Assembly: GCA_018241405.1 (NCBI GenBank)
Contig: JAFEDY010000010.1
Location: forward strand, 1-62,972
Source: Pseudomonadota bacterium
GTDB taxonomy: Bacteria; Pseudomonadota; Gammaproteobacteria; Burkholderiales; Burkholderiaceae_C
Direction of reading: 5' to 3'
Length of the DNA: 62,972 bases
Every line of letters begins with the position of its first letter. The stretch's first letter is position 1. The notes under the pieces were generated by a model that saw only the letters and a program-made list of their open reading frames with translations, had not been told where the DNA came from and did not search any database. A program made the position numbers and the translations under genes. This document shows positions 25,531-34,053 of the stretch, piece by piece.

Positions 25531-26280
25531 TCACAAAGCGGCGTCAATTGTCCCATCGGCATTCACAATACCCATGACTAAACGGCCATTCGTCATGCGT
25601 ATGCGCACATTCTGCCCCGCGGCGCCGGCGCTCAGGGCCTCGCCTGCGGCAGTGACGGCGTAGCCCGGCCCCTGCACCACCACGCGCACGGGGGCCCCGG
25701 CCTTGAACAGGTCGGGCGCGCGCACCATGTTCTGGCGCAGCGCCTGGCCGGCCGTCAGCGGGCGAGCGGCGATCAACCCCACCCAGGCCTGTGGGTTGGC
25801 GACGATGGCCGCGGGCTCGGCCGCCCAGTCCACCTCGGCCTCGACCGCGTCGGTCTCGGCCAGCACCGCGCCGCTGGCCACATTGCCCGCCAGCACCCAG
25901 GCGGGCCCGAAGGCCTTGACGGTGATGGGCAGAAAGACGTTCCAGCGTGTGGACCCGTCCACGCAGCGCAGGCCCAGGCGCGTGCGGCCCCACAGGCGCG
26001 TGCCCGCGGGCAGGTAGGGCTCAACGCGCGCGCAGGGGGCCAGGCGCAGGCGCGGATCGAGCTGGCCCACGCTCACCTCCATGCGCAGCGGCAACGCGCC
26101 CGGCTGCGCCTGGGCCAGCGCGCCGTCCAGCCAGCGCTGTGTGATGGCGCCGAGCTCGTGCGGCTGATCCTGTGCGTGCGCCCGCGGCGCCAGGGCAGCG
26201 CCCAGCGCCAGCGCCAGCGCCGCCCACAGCAGAAGATGCCGGGCAACGGCATGGTATGGGTGGGACGGGATAGGCGGCAT
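25531..26280 (-). CDS. flgA: Flagellar basal-body P-ring assembly chaperone FlgA
   Basis: FlgA is a periplasmic chaperone for FlgI polymerisation into the P ring. The 249-residue protein has a signal peptide (LLLWAALALALGAALAPRAHA), a SAF-type domain and the C-terminal signature VRVVVQGPGYAVTAAGEALSAG then RIRMTNGRLVMGIVNADGTI. The ATG at 26280 was chosen as the one nearest the signal peptide. It is divergent from flgB across 180 bp, the standard arrangement in Burkholderiales. Confidence 0.93.
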   Translation of the reverse strand: MPPIPSHPYHAVARHLLLWAALALALGAALAPRAHAQDQPHELGAITQRWLDGALAQAQPGALPLRMEVSVGQLDPRLRLAPCARVEPYLPAGTRLWGRTRLGLRCVDGSTRWNVFLPITVKAFGPAWVLAGNVASGAVLAETDAVEAEVDWAAEPAAIVANPQAWVGLIAARPLTAGQALRQNMVRAPDLFKAGAPVRVVVQGPGYAVTAAGEALSAGAAGQNVRIRMTNGRLVMGIVNADGTIDAAL

Positions 26281-26460
26281 GGCTGTGGCTCCGGCGTGCA
26301 CGAGTAGGCACTTTAGGCCGCAATACCAGGACGGATGCACCAAACAGGGGGCCAATGCCCGCGCTCATTGCGCTTTAGCCGGAAGCGGCGATTTCCATAA
26401 TCGACGCACGCCGCAAAGCCCCGCGCCGCGGCACCCGATCACTTCAGCACCCGAGGAAAC

Positions 26461-26877
26461 ATGCTCGACAAGATGACCCAGCGGCTGGACTTCCACGGCA
26501 ACGCGCTGCTGCTGCGTGCCGAGCGCCAGCGCGCCATCGCGAGCAATATCGCCAATGCCGACACGCCGGGCTATGTGGCGCGCGACTTCCAATTTGCCGA
26601 CGCGCTGCGAGCCGCCGAGGGCGTGCGCACCCCCGGCGCCATGCGCCAGCAGAGCGTGAGCGATGCGCGCCACATACCGCTTCCGGCGGCCACCAGCGGC
26701 AGCTCGGACAGCCGGCTCGGCTATGGCCTGCAGACCCAGCCCAGCCTGGACAACAACAGCGTGGACATGGACCGCGAGCGCGCCGCCTTCGTGGACAACG
26801 CGGTGCGCTACGAGGCCACGCTGCGCTTCATCAACGGCCAGTCCAAGACCATGCTGAGCGCCATTCAGGGGCAGTAA
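26461..26877 (+). CDS. flgB: Flagellar proximal rod protein FlgB
   Basis: FlgB builds the proximal rod of the flagellar basal body. The 138-residue protein shows the rod/hook N-terminal motif RQRAIASNIANADTPGYVARDFQF and ends with the C-terminal amphipathic helix (YEATLRFINGQSKTMLSAIQGQ). It opens a ten-gene plus-strand operon flgBCDEFGHIJKL (with one gap after flgE and one before flgI). The upstream 180 bp shows no clear sigma-28 or sigma-54 box, which fits a class II, FlhDC-type promoter, but that was not tested. Confidence 0.95.
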   Translation: MLDKMTQRLDFHGNALLLRAERQRAIASNIANADTPGYVARDFQFADALRAAEGVRTPGAMRQQSVSDARHIPLPAATSGSSDSRLGYGLQTQPSLDNNSVDMDRERAAFVDNAVRYEATLRFINGQSKTMLSAIQGQ

Positions 26878-26892
26878 CGAGGAGCCAAGACC

Positions 26893-27297
26893 ATGTCCAT
26901 GTTCTCCATTTTCAACGTCTCGGGCAGCGCCATCAGCGCACAGTCGCAGCGCCTGAACGTGGTGGCCAGCAACCTGGCCAACGTGGATGCCGTGGCCGGC
27001 CCCGACGGCCAGGCCTACAAGGCGCGCCAGGTGGTGTTCCAGACCACGCCCATGGGCCCGGACGGCGCGGCCGGCGTGCGCGTCTCCACCATCCAGGAAA
27101 GCGAGTCGCCGGGCCGGCGCGTGCACGACCCGGCCAACCCCATGGCCGACGCCGAGGGCTATGTGACGCATGCCAACGTGAACGCGGTGGAGGAGATGGT
27201 CAACATGATCTCGGCCTCGCGCTCGTACCAGAACAACGTCGAGGTCATGAACACGGCCAAGTCGCTGCTGCTCAAGACACTGCAGATGGGCCAGTAA
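26893..27297 (+). CDS. flgC: Flagellar proximal rod protein FlgC
   Basis: This 134-residue rod subunit has the N-terminal SAQSQRLNVVASNLANVDAVAG and C-terminal VNAVEEMVNMISASRSYQNNVEVMNTAKSLLLKTL, both typical of FlgC. It starts 15 bp after flgB with a GAGG-type ribosome-binding site (aacgaggagcc). Length agrees with the family. Confidence 0.95.
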   Translation: MSMFSIFNVSGSAISAQSQRLNVVASNLANVDAVAGPDGQAYKARQVVFQTTPMGPDGAAGVRVSTIQESESPGRRVHDPANPMADAEGYVTHANVNAVEEMVNMISASRSYQNNVEVMNTAKSLLLKTLQMGQ

Positions 27298-27323
27298 ACA
27301 CCTGCAAAACACGGGAGCAATCC

Positions 27324-27995
27324 ATGTCCATTTCCCCCATTGATACGAGCGCCCTCGACGCCGGCGCCACCACGACCTCCAAGACGCGCGACTCATCCAC
27401 CGACCCGAGCGCCATGCAGGACCGATTCCTCAAGCTGCTCGTCGCCCAGCTCAACAACCAGGACCCCATGAACCCGCTGGACAACGCGCAGATGACGACA
27501 CAGATGGCGCAGATCAACACGGTGACCGGCCTGCAGACGCTGAACCTGACCATGCAGACCATGGCCGAGCAGTTCGGCACCATGCAGCAGATCCAGGGCA
27601 TCTCGCTGATCGGCCGTTCGGTGCTGTCCGAGGGCGACCGCATGAGCTTTGCCGACAAGGCCGACAAGACCGGCAAGGGCATGTTCGATCTGGCGGGCGC
27701 CGCCACTGGTGTGAAGGTGGAGATCGTCACACCCGGCGGCGTGGTCGTGGACAGCATCGACATGGGCGCGCAGGAAGGCGGCCGCCACAGCTTCGACTGG
27801 GATGCCGGCAAGTACAGCGGCAGCAAGAGCGACCTGCGCTTTCGCGTCACGGCCACGAATGGCCAGGCCGCGGTCAAGGCCACGGCGCTCACGCAGTCAC
27901 AGGTCGTTGCCACGGGTTCCAAGGCCGGCGCGCTGACGCTGACGCTGGACAACGGCAACACGGTCAACTACGCCAACGTCCTGGGCGTGCTCTAA
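27324..27995 (+). CDS. flgD: Flagellar hook assembly (scaffolding) protein FlgD
   Basis: FlgD caps the growing hook. The 223-residue protein has the conserved N-terminal export/cap region FLKLLVAQLNNQDPMNPLDNAQMTTQMAQINTVTGLQ (residues about 34-70), followed by a Tudor-like/FlgD Ig-like half with GVVVDSIDMGAQEGGRHSFDWD. It starts 26 bp after flgC. Length and motif order are standard. Confidence 0.95.
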   Translation: MSISPIDTSALDAGATTTSKTRDSSTDPSAMQDRFLKLLVAQLNNQDPMNPLDNAQMTTQMAQINTVTGLQTLNLTMQTMAEQFGTMQQIQGISLIGRSVLSEGDRMSFADKADKTGKGMFDLAGAATGVKVEIVTPGGVVVDSIDMGAQEGGRHSFDWDAGKYSGSKSDLRFRVTATNGQAAVKATALTQSQVVATGSKAGALTLTLDNGNTVNYANVLGVL

Positions 27996-28021
27996 ACACC
28001 CACCGAGAAGGAGAAACCACC

Positions 28022-29302
28022 ATGGCATTCCAGCAAGGCCTTTCGGGACTGAACGCCGCCAGCAAGAACCTGGACGTGATCGGCCACAACGTCGCCAACT
28101 CCAACACCGTGGGCTTCAAGGCCTCGCGCACCGAATTTGCCTCGATGGTGGCCAATGCCATCGGCACGGCGGGTTCGGGCAATGCGGGGATCGGCGCGCA
28201 GGTCGCCGATGTGGCGCAGCAGTTCACACAGGGCAACATCACCGTCACGGGCAACAGCCTCGACGTTGCCATCAACGGCAACGGCTTCTTCAAGGTGCAG
28301 CAGACCGACGGCAGCTATGCCTACACGCGCGCCGGCAACTTCAAGCTCGACGACAAGGGGAATGTGGTCACCAACAACGGTGCGAAGGTCCTGGGGTATC
28401 CGATAGATCCACTCACCAAAACCCGTTCTTCGACCAGCCCCCAGCCGCTCGTGTTTCCCACGGGATCTCCCATACCGGCCAAGCAGACCAAGAACGTGAA
28501 GGCCGCATTCAACCTGGACGCGCGTGCGCCCGCCGCCGCAGGCAACCCCTCCGCAACCCCCCCTGTACCGGCCACGCCGCGCACCACCTATGGCACGTCG
28601 CTCAACGTCTACGACAGCCAGGGCGTCGCCACACCGGTGAACCTGTATTTTCAAAAAACAGGCACGGCCAATACCTGGGATGTCTACGACAAGCTCGACG
28701 ACCCCAACGCCACACCACCCGTCGTGGCCACGCCCATCGGGCAGATCACCTTCGACAACAACGGCAAGATCACGGGGCCGACCGCCACGCCGCCGGCCAC
28801 GGGCTTTGCGCTGCCCATCACCATCACGCCGCCCACGCCCAACCCGAACAACCTGCCGGCCTACACCGTGCAGATCAACCTAGATGGCGTGACCCAGTTC
28901 GGCACCAAGTTCGCGGTGTCCGACCTGACGCAGGACGGCCACACCGCGGGGCAGCTCACCGGCATCAACATCGGCAACGACGGCACGATCTTGTCGAGCT
29001 ACTCCAATGGCGTGACGCAAGCCGAGGGGCAGCTCACGCTGGCGAGCTTTCGCAACACGCAGGGCCTGGCCGACATAGGCAACAACCTCTGGGCCGAGAG
29101 CGCCGAATCGGGCCAGCCCGTCATGGGCGTGGCCACCGAAGGCACCTTCGGCGCGCTGCGCTCGGGCGCATTGGAGGACTCCAACGTGGACCTCACTGCC
29201 GAGCTGGTGAACATGATGACGGCCCAGCGCGCCTACCAGGCCAACGCGCAGACCATCAAGACGCAGGACCAGATCATGTCCACCCTGGTGAACTTGAGAT
29301 GA
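28022..29302 (+). CDS. flgE: Flagellar hook protein FlgE
   Basis: This 426-residue hook subunit begins AFQQGLSGLNAASKNLDVIGHNVANSNTVGFKASR and ends VDLTAELVNMMTAQRAYQANAQTIKTQDQIMSTLVNLR, the paired coiled-coil ends of the axial family. The middle (about 150-310) is Pro- and Thr-rich and has a locally different base use with long runs of C, as is usual for the variable hook surface domain. Its stop is followed at once by a GC-rich repeat that separates it from flgF by 172 bp. Confidence 0.95.
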   Translation: MAFQQGLSGLNAASKNLDVIGHNVANSNTVGFKASRTEFASMVANAIGTAGSGNAGIGAQVADVAQQFTQGNITVTGNSLDVAINGNGFFKVQQTDGSYAYTRAGNFKLDDKGNVVTNNGAKVLGYPIDPLTKTRSSTSPQPLVFPTGSPIPAKQTKNVKAAFNLDARAPAAAGNPSATPPVPATPRTTYGTSLNVYDSQGVATPVNLYFQKTGTANTWDVYDKLDDPNATPPVVATPIGQITFDNNGKITGPTATPPATGFALPITITPPTPNPNNLPAYTVQINLDGVTQFGTKFAVSDLTQDGHTAGQLTGINIGNDGTILSSYSNGVTQAEGQLTLASFRNTQGLADIGNNLWAESAESGQPVMGVATEGTFGALRSGALEDSNVDLTAELVNMMTAQRAYQANAQTIKTQDQIMSTLVNLR

Positions 29303-29400
29303 CCCCCCTGAGCGGCTGCGCCGCTTCTCCCCTCTTTCGCGCTTCGCGCGGGAAGGGGGACGCCGCCCGTGCGGCGGGGCGGCCCTTGCACGGCGGCCCG
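29302..29400 (+). repeat. GC-rich interspersed repeat (family B), copy 2, between flgE and flgF
   Basis: The element starts in the flgE stop codon and reads CCCCCCTGAGCGG, a CGCGCTTCGCGCG hairpin, GGGGGACGCC and GCGGGGCGGCCCTTG. It is the same ordered set of blocks as the minus-strand copy at 16678-16780. Several self-complementary segments (for example GCGGCTGCGCCGC) would fold strongly in RNA. It interrupts the otherwise compact flg operon. Confidence 0.78.
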
Positions 29401-29474
29401 CGCTTGGGGCGCGCCAGTTCCATGCGCCGCGGGCAACGCGCAGCACGGTGAATCGCTGAAAGGAAACCTGCACG

Positions 29475-30215
29475 ATGGACCGCATCATCTACACCTCCAT
29501 GACCGGCGCCAGCGCCGCCGCGCACCGGCAGGCGGTGCTGTCCAACAACCTGGCCAACGTCTCCACCAACGGCTTTCGCGCCGAGATGGCCAGCTTCCGT
29601 TCCGTGCCGCTGCAGGGCAGCGGATCGACCACGCGCGTGTTTGCGCTGGAGGCGACATCGGGCCATGTGGAAACTCCCGGCCCGGTGCAGCGCACGGGCC
29701 GCAACCTGGACGCCATGGCCGTGGGCAATGCCTGGTTTGCCGTGCAGGGCCTGGACGGCACCGAGGCCTATACGCGCGCCGGCAATTTCGAAGCCACGCC
29801 CGAGGGGCAGCTGGTCACGCCCACCGGCCTGCCCGTGCTCTCGGACGGCGGTGCACCCATCACCGCGCCGCAGGGCGCCGAGCTGACGCTGGGCGCGGAC
29901 GGCAGCATCACCGCACGCATACCCGGCCAGCAGCCCCAGACCCTGGGCCGCCTGAAGCTGGCCACGCCGCAGGCGGACGACCCGCTTCAGCGCGGCGACG
30001 ACGGGCTGTTTCGCAGCACCTCGGGCGAGCCCGTCGCCAGCGACCCGAACGCGCGCCTGCTGGCCGGCGCGCTGGAGGGCTCGAACGTGAACCCGGTGGA
30101 GGCCATGGTCGGCATGATCGCCGCCGCGCGCCAGTTCGAGCAGCAGATGCGCCTGCTGCAGACCGCAGAAAACGATGACAAGTCAGCCGCACAGCTGCTG
30201 AGCTTGAACGGTTAA
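29475..30215 (+). CDS. flgF: Flagellar rod protein FlgF
   Basis: FlgF is a proximal rod subunit of 246 residues. It starts MDRIIYTSMTGASAAAHRQAVLSNNLANVSTNGFRAE and ends NPVEAMVGMIAAARQFEQQMRLLQTAEND. The central axial-domain motif AWFAVQGLDGTEAYTRAGNFE is present. A ribosome-binding site (gaaagga) stands before the ATG. flgF is separated from flgE by the GC-rich repeat and from flgG by 16 bp. Confidence 0.95.
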   Translation: MDRIIYTSMTGASAAAHRQAVLSNNLANVSTNGFRAEMASFRSVPLQGSGSTTRVFALEATSGHVETPGPVQRTGRNLDAMAVGNAWFAVQGLDGTEAYTRAGNFEATPEGQLVTPTGLPVLSDGGAPITAPQGAELTLGADGSITARIPGQQPQTLGRLKLATPQADDPLQRGDDGLFRSTSGEPVASDPNARLLAGALEGSNVNPVEAMVGMIAAARQFEQQMRLLQTAENDDKSAAQLLSLNG

Positions 30216-30231
30216 CGAAAGGATCTTCGCC

Positions 30232-31014
30232 ATGATCAATTCCCTGTGGATCGCCAAGACCGGCATGAGCGCCCAGCAGACCCAGCTGGACGTGATCTCG
30301 CACAACCTGTCCAACGTCTCCACCACCGGCTACAAGCGCAACCAGGCGGTATTCGAGGACCTGATCTACCAGAACCTGCGCCAGGTGGGCGCGCAGACCA
30401 CCGAGCAGAACCAGCTGCCCACGGGCCTGCACCTGGGCCTGGGCGTGCGCACCGTGGCCACCAGCCGCAACTTCACGCAGGGCAGCCTGCAGCAGTCGGG
30501 CAACAACCTGGACGTGGCCATCAACGGCAATGGCTTCTTCGAGGTACAGCTGCCCGACGGCACGCTGGGCTATACGCGCGACGGCTCGTTCCAGCTCGAC
30601 GCCCAGGGCCGCATGGTCACCTCGGGCGGCCTGCCCGTGGCCAACGGCGTCACCGTGCCGCCGGGCGCCAAGAGCATCAGCATCAGCGAGACCGGCGTGG
30701 TCAGCGCCACCATGGCGGGCAGCCCGCAGCCCCAGCAGCTGGGCCAGCTGGCCATGGCCAGCTTCGTCAACGCCGCGGGCCTGGAGCCCGTGGGGCAGAA
30801 CATGTACAAGGAGTCGGCCGCCTCGGGCCCGCCGCAGCAGGGCCAGCCGGGTACGAACGGCCTGGGCGTGATCAAGCAGGGCTTCCTGGAGACCTCCAAC
30901 GTCAATGTGGTCGAGGAGCTGGTGACCATGATCCAGACCCAGCGCGCCTATGAGATGAACTCCAAGGCCATACAGACCAGCGACCAGATGCTGGCCAAGC
31001 TGGCCCAGCTGTGA
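30232..31014 (+). CDS. flgG: Flagellar distal rod protein FlgG
   Basis: This 260-residue distal rod subunit starts MINSLWIAKTGMSAQQTQLDVISHNLSNVSTTGYKRNQAVFEDL and ends ETSNVNVVEELVTMIQTQRAYEMNSKAIQTSDQMLAKLAQL, both close to the FlgG consensus. The GNGFFEVQLPDGTLGYTRDGSFQ segment is the conserved middle. The stop codon overlaps the flgH ribosome-binding site (gaggaggt). Confidence 0.96.
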   Translation: MINSLWIAKTGMSAQQTQLDVISHNLSNVSTTGYKRNQAVFEDLIYQNLRQVGAQTTEQNQLPTGLHLGLGVRTVATSRNFTQGSLQQSGNNLDVAINGNGFFEVQLPDGTLGYTRDGSFQLDAQGRMVTSGGLPVANGVTVPPGAKSISISETGVVSATMAGSPQPQQLGQLAMASFVNAAGLEPVGQNMYKESAASGPPQQGQPGTNGLGVIKQGFLETSNVNVVEELVTMIQTQRAYEMNSKAIQTSDQMLAKLAQL

Positions 31015-31025
31015 GGAGGTGCGCC

Positions 31026-31709
31026 ATGACCGCCGCTCTGCGCCTGATCGCCCCCGCCGCCCTGGCCCTGCTGGCCACGGGGTGCGCCAGCCTGAATCCG
31101 CCGCCGCCGGTGGACCTGCTGCCGACCGCGGCGCCGCCCGTGGCCGCCACGCCACGCCCCACGGGGCCGGCCACGGGCAGCCTGTTCCATGCCGCGAGCT
31201 ACCGCCCCGCGTTCGAGGACCGGCGCGCGCGCCTGGTGGGCGACATCGTCACCATACAGATCGTGGAGCAGGTGTCGGCCAAGCAGAACTCCACCTCCAG
31301 CATCGACCGCAGCGCCAGCACCTCGGCCGGTATCTCGGCCTTTCCGTTCATCGGGGCCAGCAAGCTGGGCAAGCTGGACCTGGGTGGCAAGAGCGCCAAC
31401 CAGTTTTCGGGCAAGGGCGGCACCGAGAGCAGCAACACCTTCACCGGCACCGTCACCGCCACCGTCATCGAGGTGCTGTCCAACGGCCACCTGGTGGTGG
31501 CGGGCGAGAAGCAGATCGGCGTGAACGAGAACGTGGACGTGCTGCGCTTCTCGGGCACGGTGGACCCGCGCTCCCTGCAGCCGGGCAGCGTGGTCGCCTC
31601 CACCCAGGTGGCCAACGCGCGGGTGCAGTCGCGCGGGCGCGGCGCCCAGAGCGAGGCCCAGGCCATGGGCTGGCTGTCGCGGGCATTCAACTCCGTCGCC
31701 CCGTTTTAG
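31026..31709 (+). CDS. flgH: Flagellar L-ring lipoprotein FlgH
   Basis: FlgH forms the outer-membrane L ring. The 227-residue protein has a lipoprotein signal (LALLATGCASL, Cys about residue 22), a Pro-rich stretch, and the family core GSLFHAASYRPAFEDRRARLVGDIVTIQIVEQVSAKQNS and FTGTVTATVIEVLSNGHLVVAGEKQIGVNENVDVLRFSGTVDP. The ATG at 31026 was selected because it follows a GAGGAGG sequence at the right distance and opens the lipoprotein signal; the ATG at 31011 lies inside the flgG end. Confidence 0.95.
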   Translation: MTAALRLIAPAALALLATGCASLNPPPPVDLLPTAAPPVAATPRPTGPATGSLFHAASYRPAFEDRRARLVGDIVTIQIVEQVSAKQNSTSSIDRSASTSAGISAFPFIGASKLGKLDLGGKSANQFSGKGGTESSNTFTGTVTATVIEVLSNGHLVVAGEKQIGVNENVDVLRFSGTVDPRSLQPGSVVASTQVANARVQSRGRGAQSEAQAMGWLSRAFNSVAPF

Positions 31710-31720
31710 GCTTGTAGTTG

Positions 31721-31740
31721 TCATCCCCGCGCGGGCATGA
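31721..31740 (+). repeat. Imperfect TCATCCCCGC hairpin element
   Basis: A short inverted sequence (TCATCCCCGC then GCGGGCATGA) stands 11 bp after the flgH stop, with a mismatch in the stem. A perfect relative lies at 60790-60813. It is probably a member of a small dispersed hairpin family and could act at the 3' end of flgH. Confidence 0.5.
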
Positions 31741-31820
31741 CGGGGAGGGCAGCTGGAGCGCCGGCCTCTTGCCGGCATTGCGGCGCAAACGCCGGTGGCA
31801 ACCCACGCATAAATCAAAAT

Positions 31821-31855
31821 TGATAGCTGCAAGCGCTTTACAGGAAAGCGCTTCG
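31821..31855 (+). repeat. Palindromic repeat (family A) upstream of flgI
   Basis: TGATAGCTGCAAGCGCTTT and AAAGCGCT form a hairpin (AGCGCTTT 31832-31839 with AAAGCGCT 31845-31852). It shares the GATAGCTGC-AGCGCTT core with the perfect copy at 22111. It sits in a 245-bp gap within the flg operon where all other gaps but one are under 30 bp. Confidence 0.65.
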
Positions 31856-31954
31856 GACACTTTCAACTCCTATCCCCCAAGCCCCGGCAATTGAGGGGCA
31901 TTCCAGCGTCTTTTCGGTGGTTCGCGCAATGTGCGGCAACCCACAATCGGCGTC

Positions 31955-33094
31955 ATGACCAACCTCCGCCTGCTCCCCTCAACGACCCTCGCCGCATGGC
32001 GGCTGGCCGTGCTTGGGCTGCTGTCGCTCTGTGCGGCGCTGCCGGCGCAGGCCCTGCGCCTCAAGGAGATCGCGGCAGTGCAGGGCGTGCGCAGCAACCA
32101 ACTCACCGGCTATGGTTTGGTGGTGGGGCTCGACGGCACGGGCGACCAGACGACGCAGATGCCCCTCACCACCCAGGCCATGCAGAACTACCTGCAGCAG
32201 GCGGGGATCAGCCTGCCGGCGGGCGCCACGGCCCCGCAGCTCAAGAACGTGGCCCTGGCGATCGTGACCGCCGAGCTGCCCCCGTTCGCCCAACCGGGCC
32301 AGGCCATCGACGTGAGCGTGGCCTCCATGGGCAATGCCAAGTCGCTTCGGGGCGGCACTTTGATCGCCACGCCGCTGCGTGGCGCAAATGGCGAGATCTA
32401 TGCGTTGGCCCAGGGCAACCTGGTGGTGGGTGGGGCCGGAGCGTCCAGCGGCGGCAGCAAGGTGCAGGTCAACCACCTGAGCGCGGGCCGCATTCCGGGC
32501 GGCGCCCAGGTCGAGCGCTCGGTGCCTACGCCGCTGCATGACGGCGAAACCATCACGCTGGGGCTGAACGCATCGGACTTCCAGGCGGCCCGCAAGGTGG
32601 CGGGCGTCATCAACACCAAGCTGGGCGGCGGCCTGGCCATGGCACTGGACGGGCGTACGGTGCAGGTACGCGCCCCCCAGGATCCTGGCGCCCGCGTGGA
32701 CTTCATTGCCGAGCTGGAGGAGCTTGCCATTCCCGACTCCACACCCGCCGCCAAGGTGGTGATCAACGCACGCACCGGCTCCATCGTGCTCAACCAGGCC
32801 GTGACGCTGGGGCCCTGCGCCATCGCCCACGGCAACCTGTCGATCACCATCAGCAGCACGCCCGTCATCAGCCAACCCGCGCCGCTGTCGCAGGGCCAGA
32901 CCGTGGTGGCGCAAAAGAGCGATATCCAGATCAAGCAGGACGGCGGCAAGGTGATTCAAGTGCCCGCATCGCCCCAGCTGGCCGACGTGGTGCGTGCCCT
33001 CAACACCCTGGGCGCCACGCCGCAGGACCTGCTGGCCATCCTGCAGGCCATCAAGGCCGCCGGGGCGCTGAATGCGGAGCTGGAGGTGATCTGA
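31955..33094 (+). CDS. flgI: Flagellar P-ring protein FlgI
   Basis: FlgI forms the periplasmic P ring. The 379-residue protein has a signal peptide (LAVLGLLSLCAALPAQA) followed by the mature start LRLKEIAAVQGVRSNQLTGYGLVVGLDGTGDQTTQMPLTTQAMQNYL, a near-consensus FlgI N-terminus. It ends QDLLAILQAIKAAGALNAELEVI. The ATG at 31955 was taken as the nearest before the signal peptide. It overlaps flgJ by one base at the stop/start junction. Confidence 0.95.
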   Translation: MTNLRLLPSTTLAAWRLAVLGLLSLCAALPAQALRLKEIAAVQGVRSNQLTGYGLVVGLDGTGDQTTQMPLTTQAMQNYLQQAGISLPAGATAPQLKNVALAIVTAELPPFAQPGQAIDVSVASMGNAKSLRGGTLIATPLRGANGEIYALAQGNLVVGGAGASSGGSKVQVNHLSAGRIPGGAQVERSVPTPLHDGETITLGLNASDFQAARKVAGVINTKLGGGLAMALDGRTVQVRAPQDPGARVDFIAELEELAIPDSTPAAKVVINARTGSIVLNQAVTLGPCAIAHGNLSITISSTPVISQPAPLSQGQTVVAQKSDIQIKQDGGKVIQVPASPQLADVVRALNTLGATPQDLLAILQAIKAAGALNAELEVI

Positions 33095-34035
33095 TGGCCT
33101 TTACCCCGCTCTCCAACGCGGCGGCCACGTCGGTGCGGCAGCAGGCGCTGGCCGTGGACGGCCGCTCGCTCAACGCCCTCAAGCTGCAGGCCGGCCAGGG
33201 CGACGCGCAGGCGAGCAAGAGCGCCACCCAGGAGGCGGCCAAACAGCTCGAATCGCTGTTCATGCGCGAGCTCATCAAGAGCATGCGTGAGGCGACCACC
33301 AAGTCCGGCCTGCTCGACGGCGCCGAGGGCAATCTGGCCAACGACCTGTTCGACCAGCAGCTGTCGGTGCAGATGTCGGGCCTGCCCGGCGGCCTGTCCG
33401 AGGCCATACAGCGCCAGCTGTCAAGGCAACTGGGGGGCGACGGCGACACCACGCTGGTGCCCGGCTCCACGCTGAGCCTGGACAACACGTTGCGCAGGAG
33501 CGCGCCGACAGACAACCCGCGCGCCCCGGCCCCGAAGGGACGCGAGAACTTCGTGCAGCACCACCGCGCCGCCGCCGAGCGCGTGGCGCAGGACAGCGGC
33601 ATTCCGGCCAGCTTCATGCTGGGCCAGGCCGGCCACGAGACCGGCTGGGGCAGGAGCGAGATCCGCACCAAGGACGGCAGCAACGCCTTCAACCTGTTCG
33701 GCATCAAGGCCGGCAAGGGCTGGAACGGCAAGGTGGCCGAGGTGACCACCACCGAATACGTGAACGGCCACCCGCGCAAGCTGGTCGCCAGGTTCCGCGC
33801 CTACGACTCCTACGAGGACTCCTTCAAGGACTACGCGCGCCTGATCAACGACAACCCGCGCTACGAAAAGGCGCGCGCCAAGACCCATTCGGCCGTGGCC
33901 TACGCGGCCGAGCTGCAAAAGGCCGGCTACGCCACCGATCCGCAATACGCCACCAAGCTGAGCCGCGCCATCCAGAGCACCGTGGGCGTGGCGCGCTCGC
34001 CGCTGCTGGCGCAGGCCAGCGGCACGCAGGCCTGA
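33094..34035 (+). CDS. flgJ: Flagellar rod assembly protein/peptidoglycan hydrolase FlgJ
   Basis: This 313-residue two-domain protein has a rod-binding N-terminal half (KQLESLFMRELIKSMREATTKSGLLDGAEGNLANDLFDQQL, about residues 48-90) and a C-terminal glucosaminidase-type hydrolase (FMLGQAGHETGWGRSEIRTKDGSNAFNLFGIKAG, about 172-205). The catalytic Glu is in GHETGW. It opens the peptidoglycan for rod growth. The domain order is the beta/gammaproteobacterial dual form. Confidence 0.95.
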   Translation: MAFTPLSNAAATSVRQQALAVDGRSLNALKLQAGQGDAQASKSATQEAAKQLESLFMRELIKSMREATTKSGLLDGAEGNLANDLFDQQLSVQMSGLPGGLSEAIQRQLSRQLGGDGDTTLVPGSTLSLDNTLRRSAPTDNPRAPAPKGRENFVQHHRAAAERVAQDSGIPASFMLGQAGHETGWGRSEIRTKDGSNAFNLFGIKAGKGWNGKVAEVTTTEYVNGHPRKLVARFRAYDSYEDSFKDYARLINDNPRYEKARAKTHSAVAYAAELQKAGYATDPQYATKLSRAIQSTVGVARSPLLAQASGTQA

Positions 34036-34053
34036 ACGCGAGGGGACTGAACC

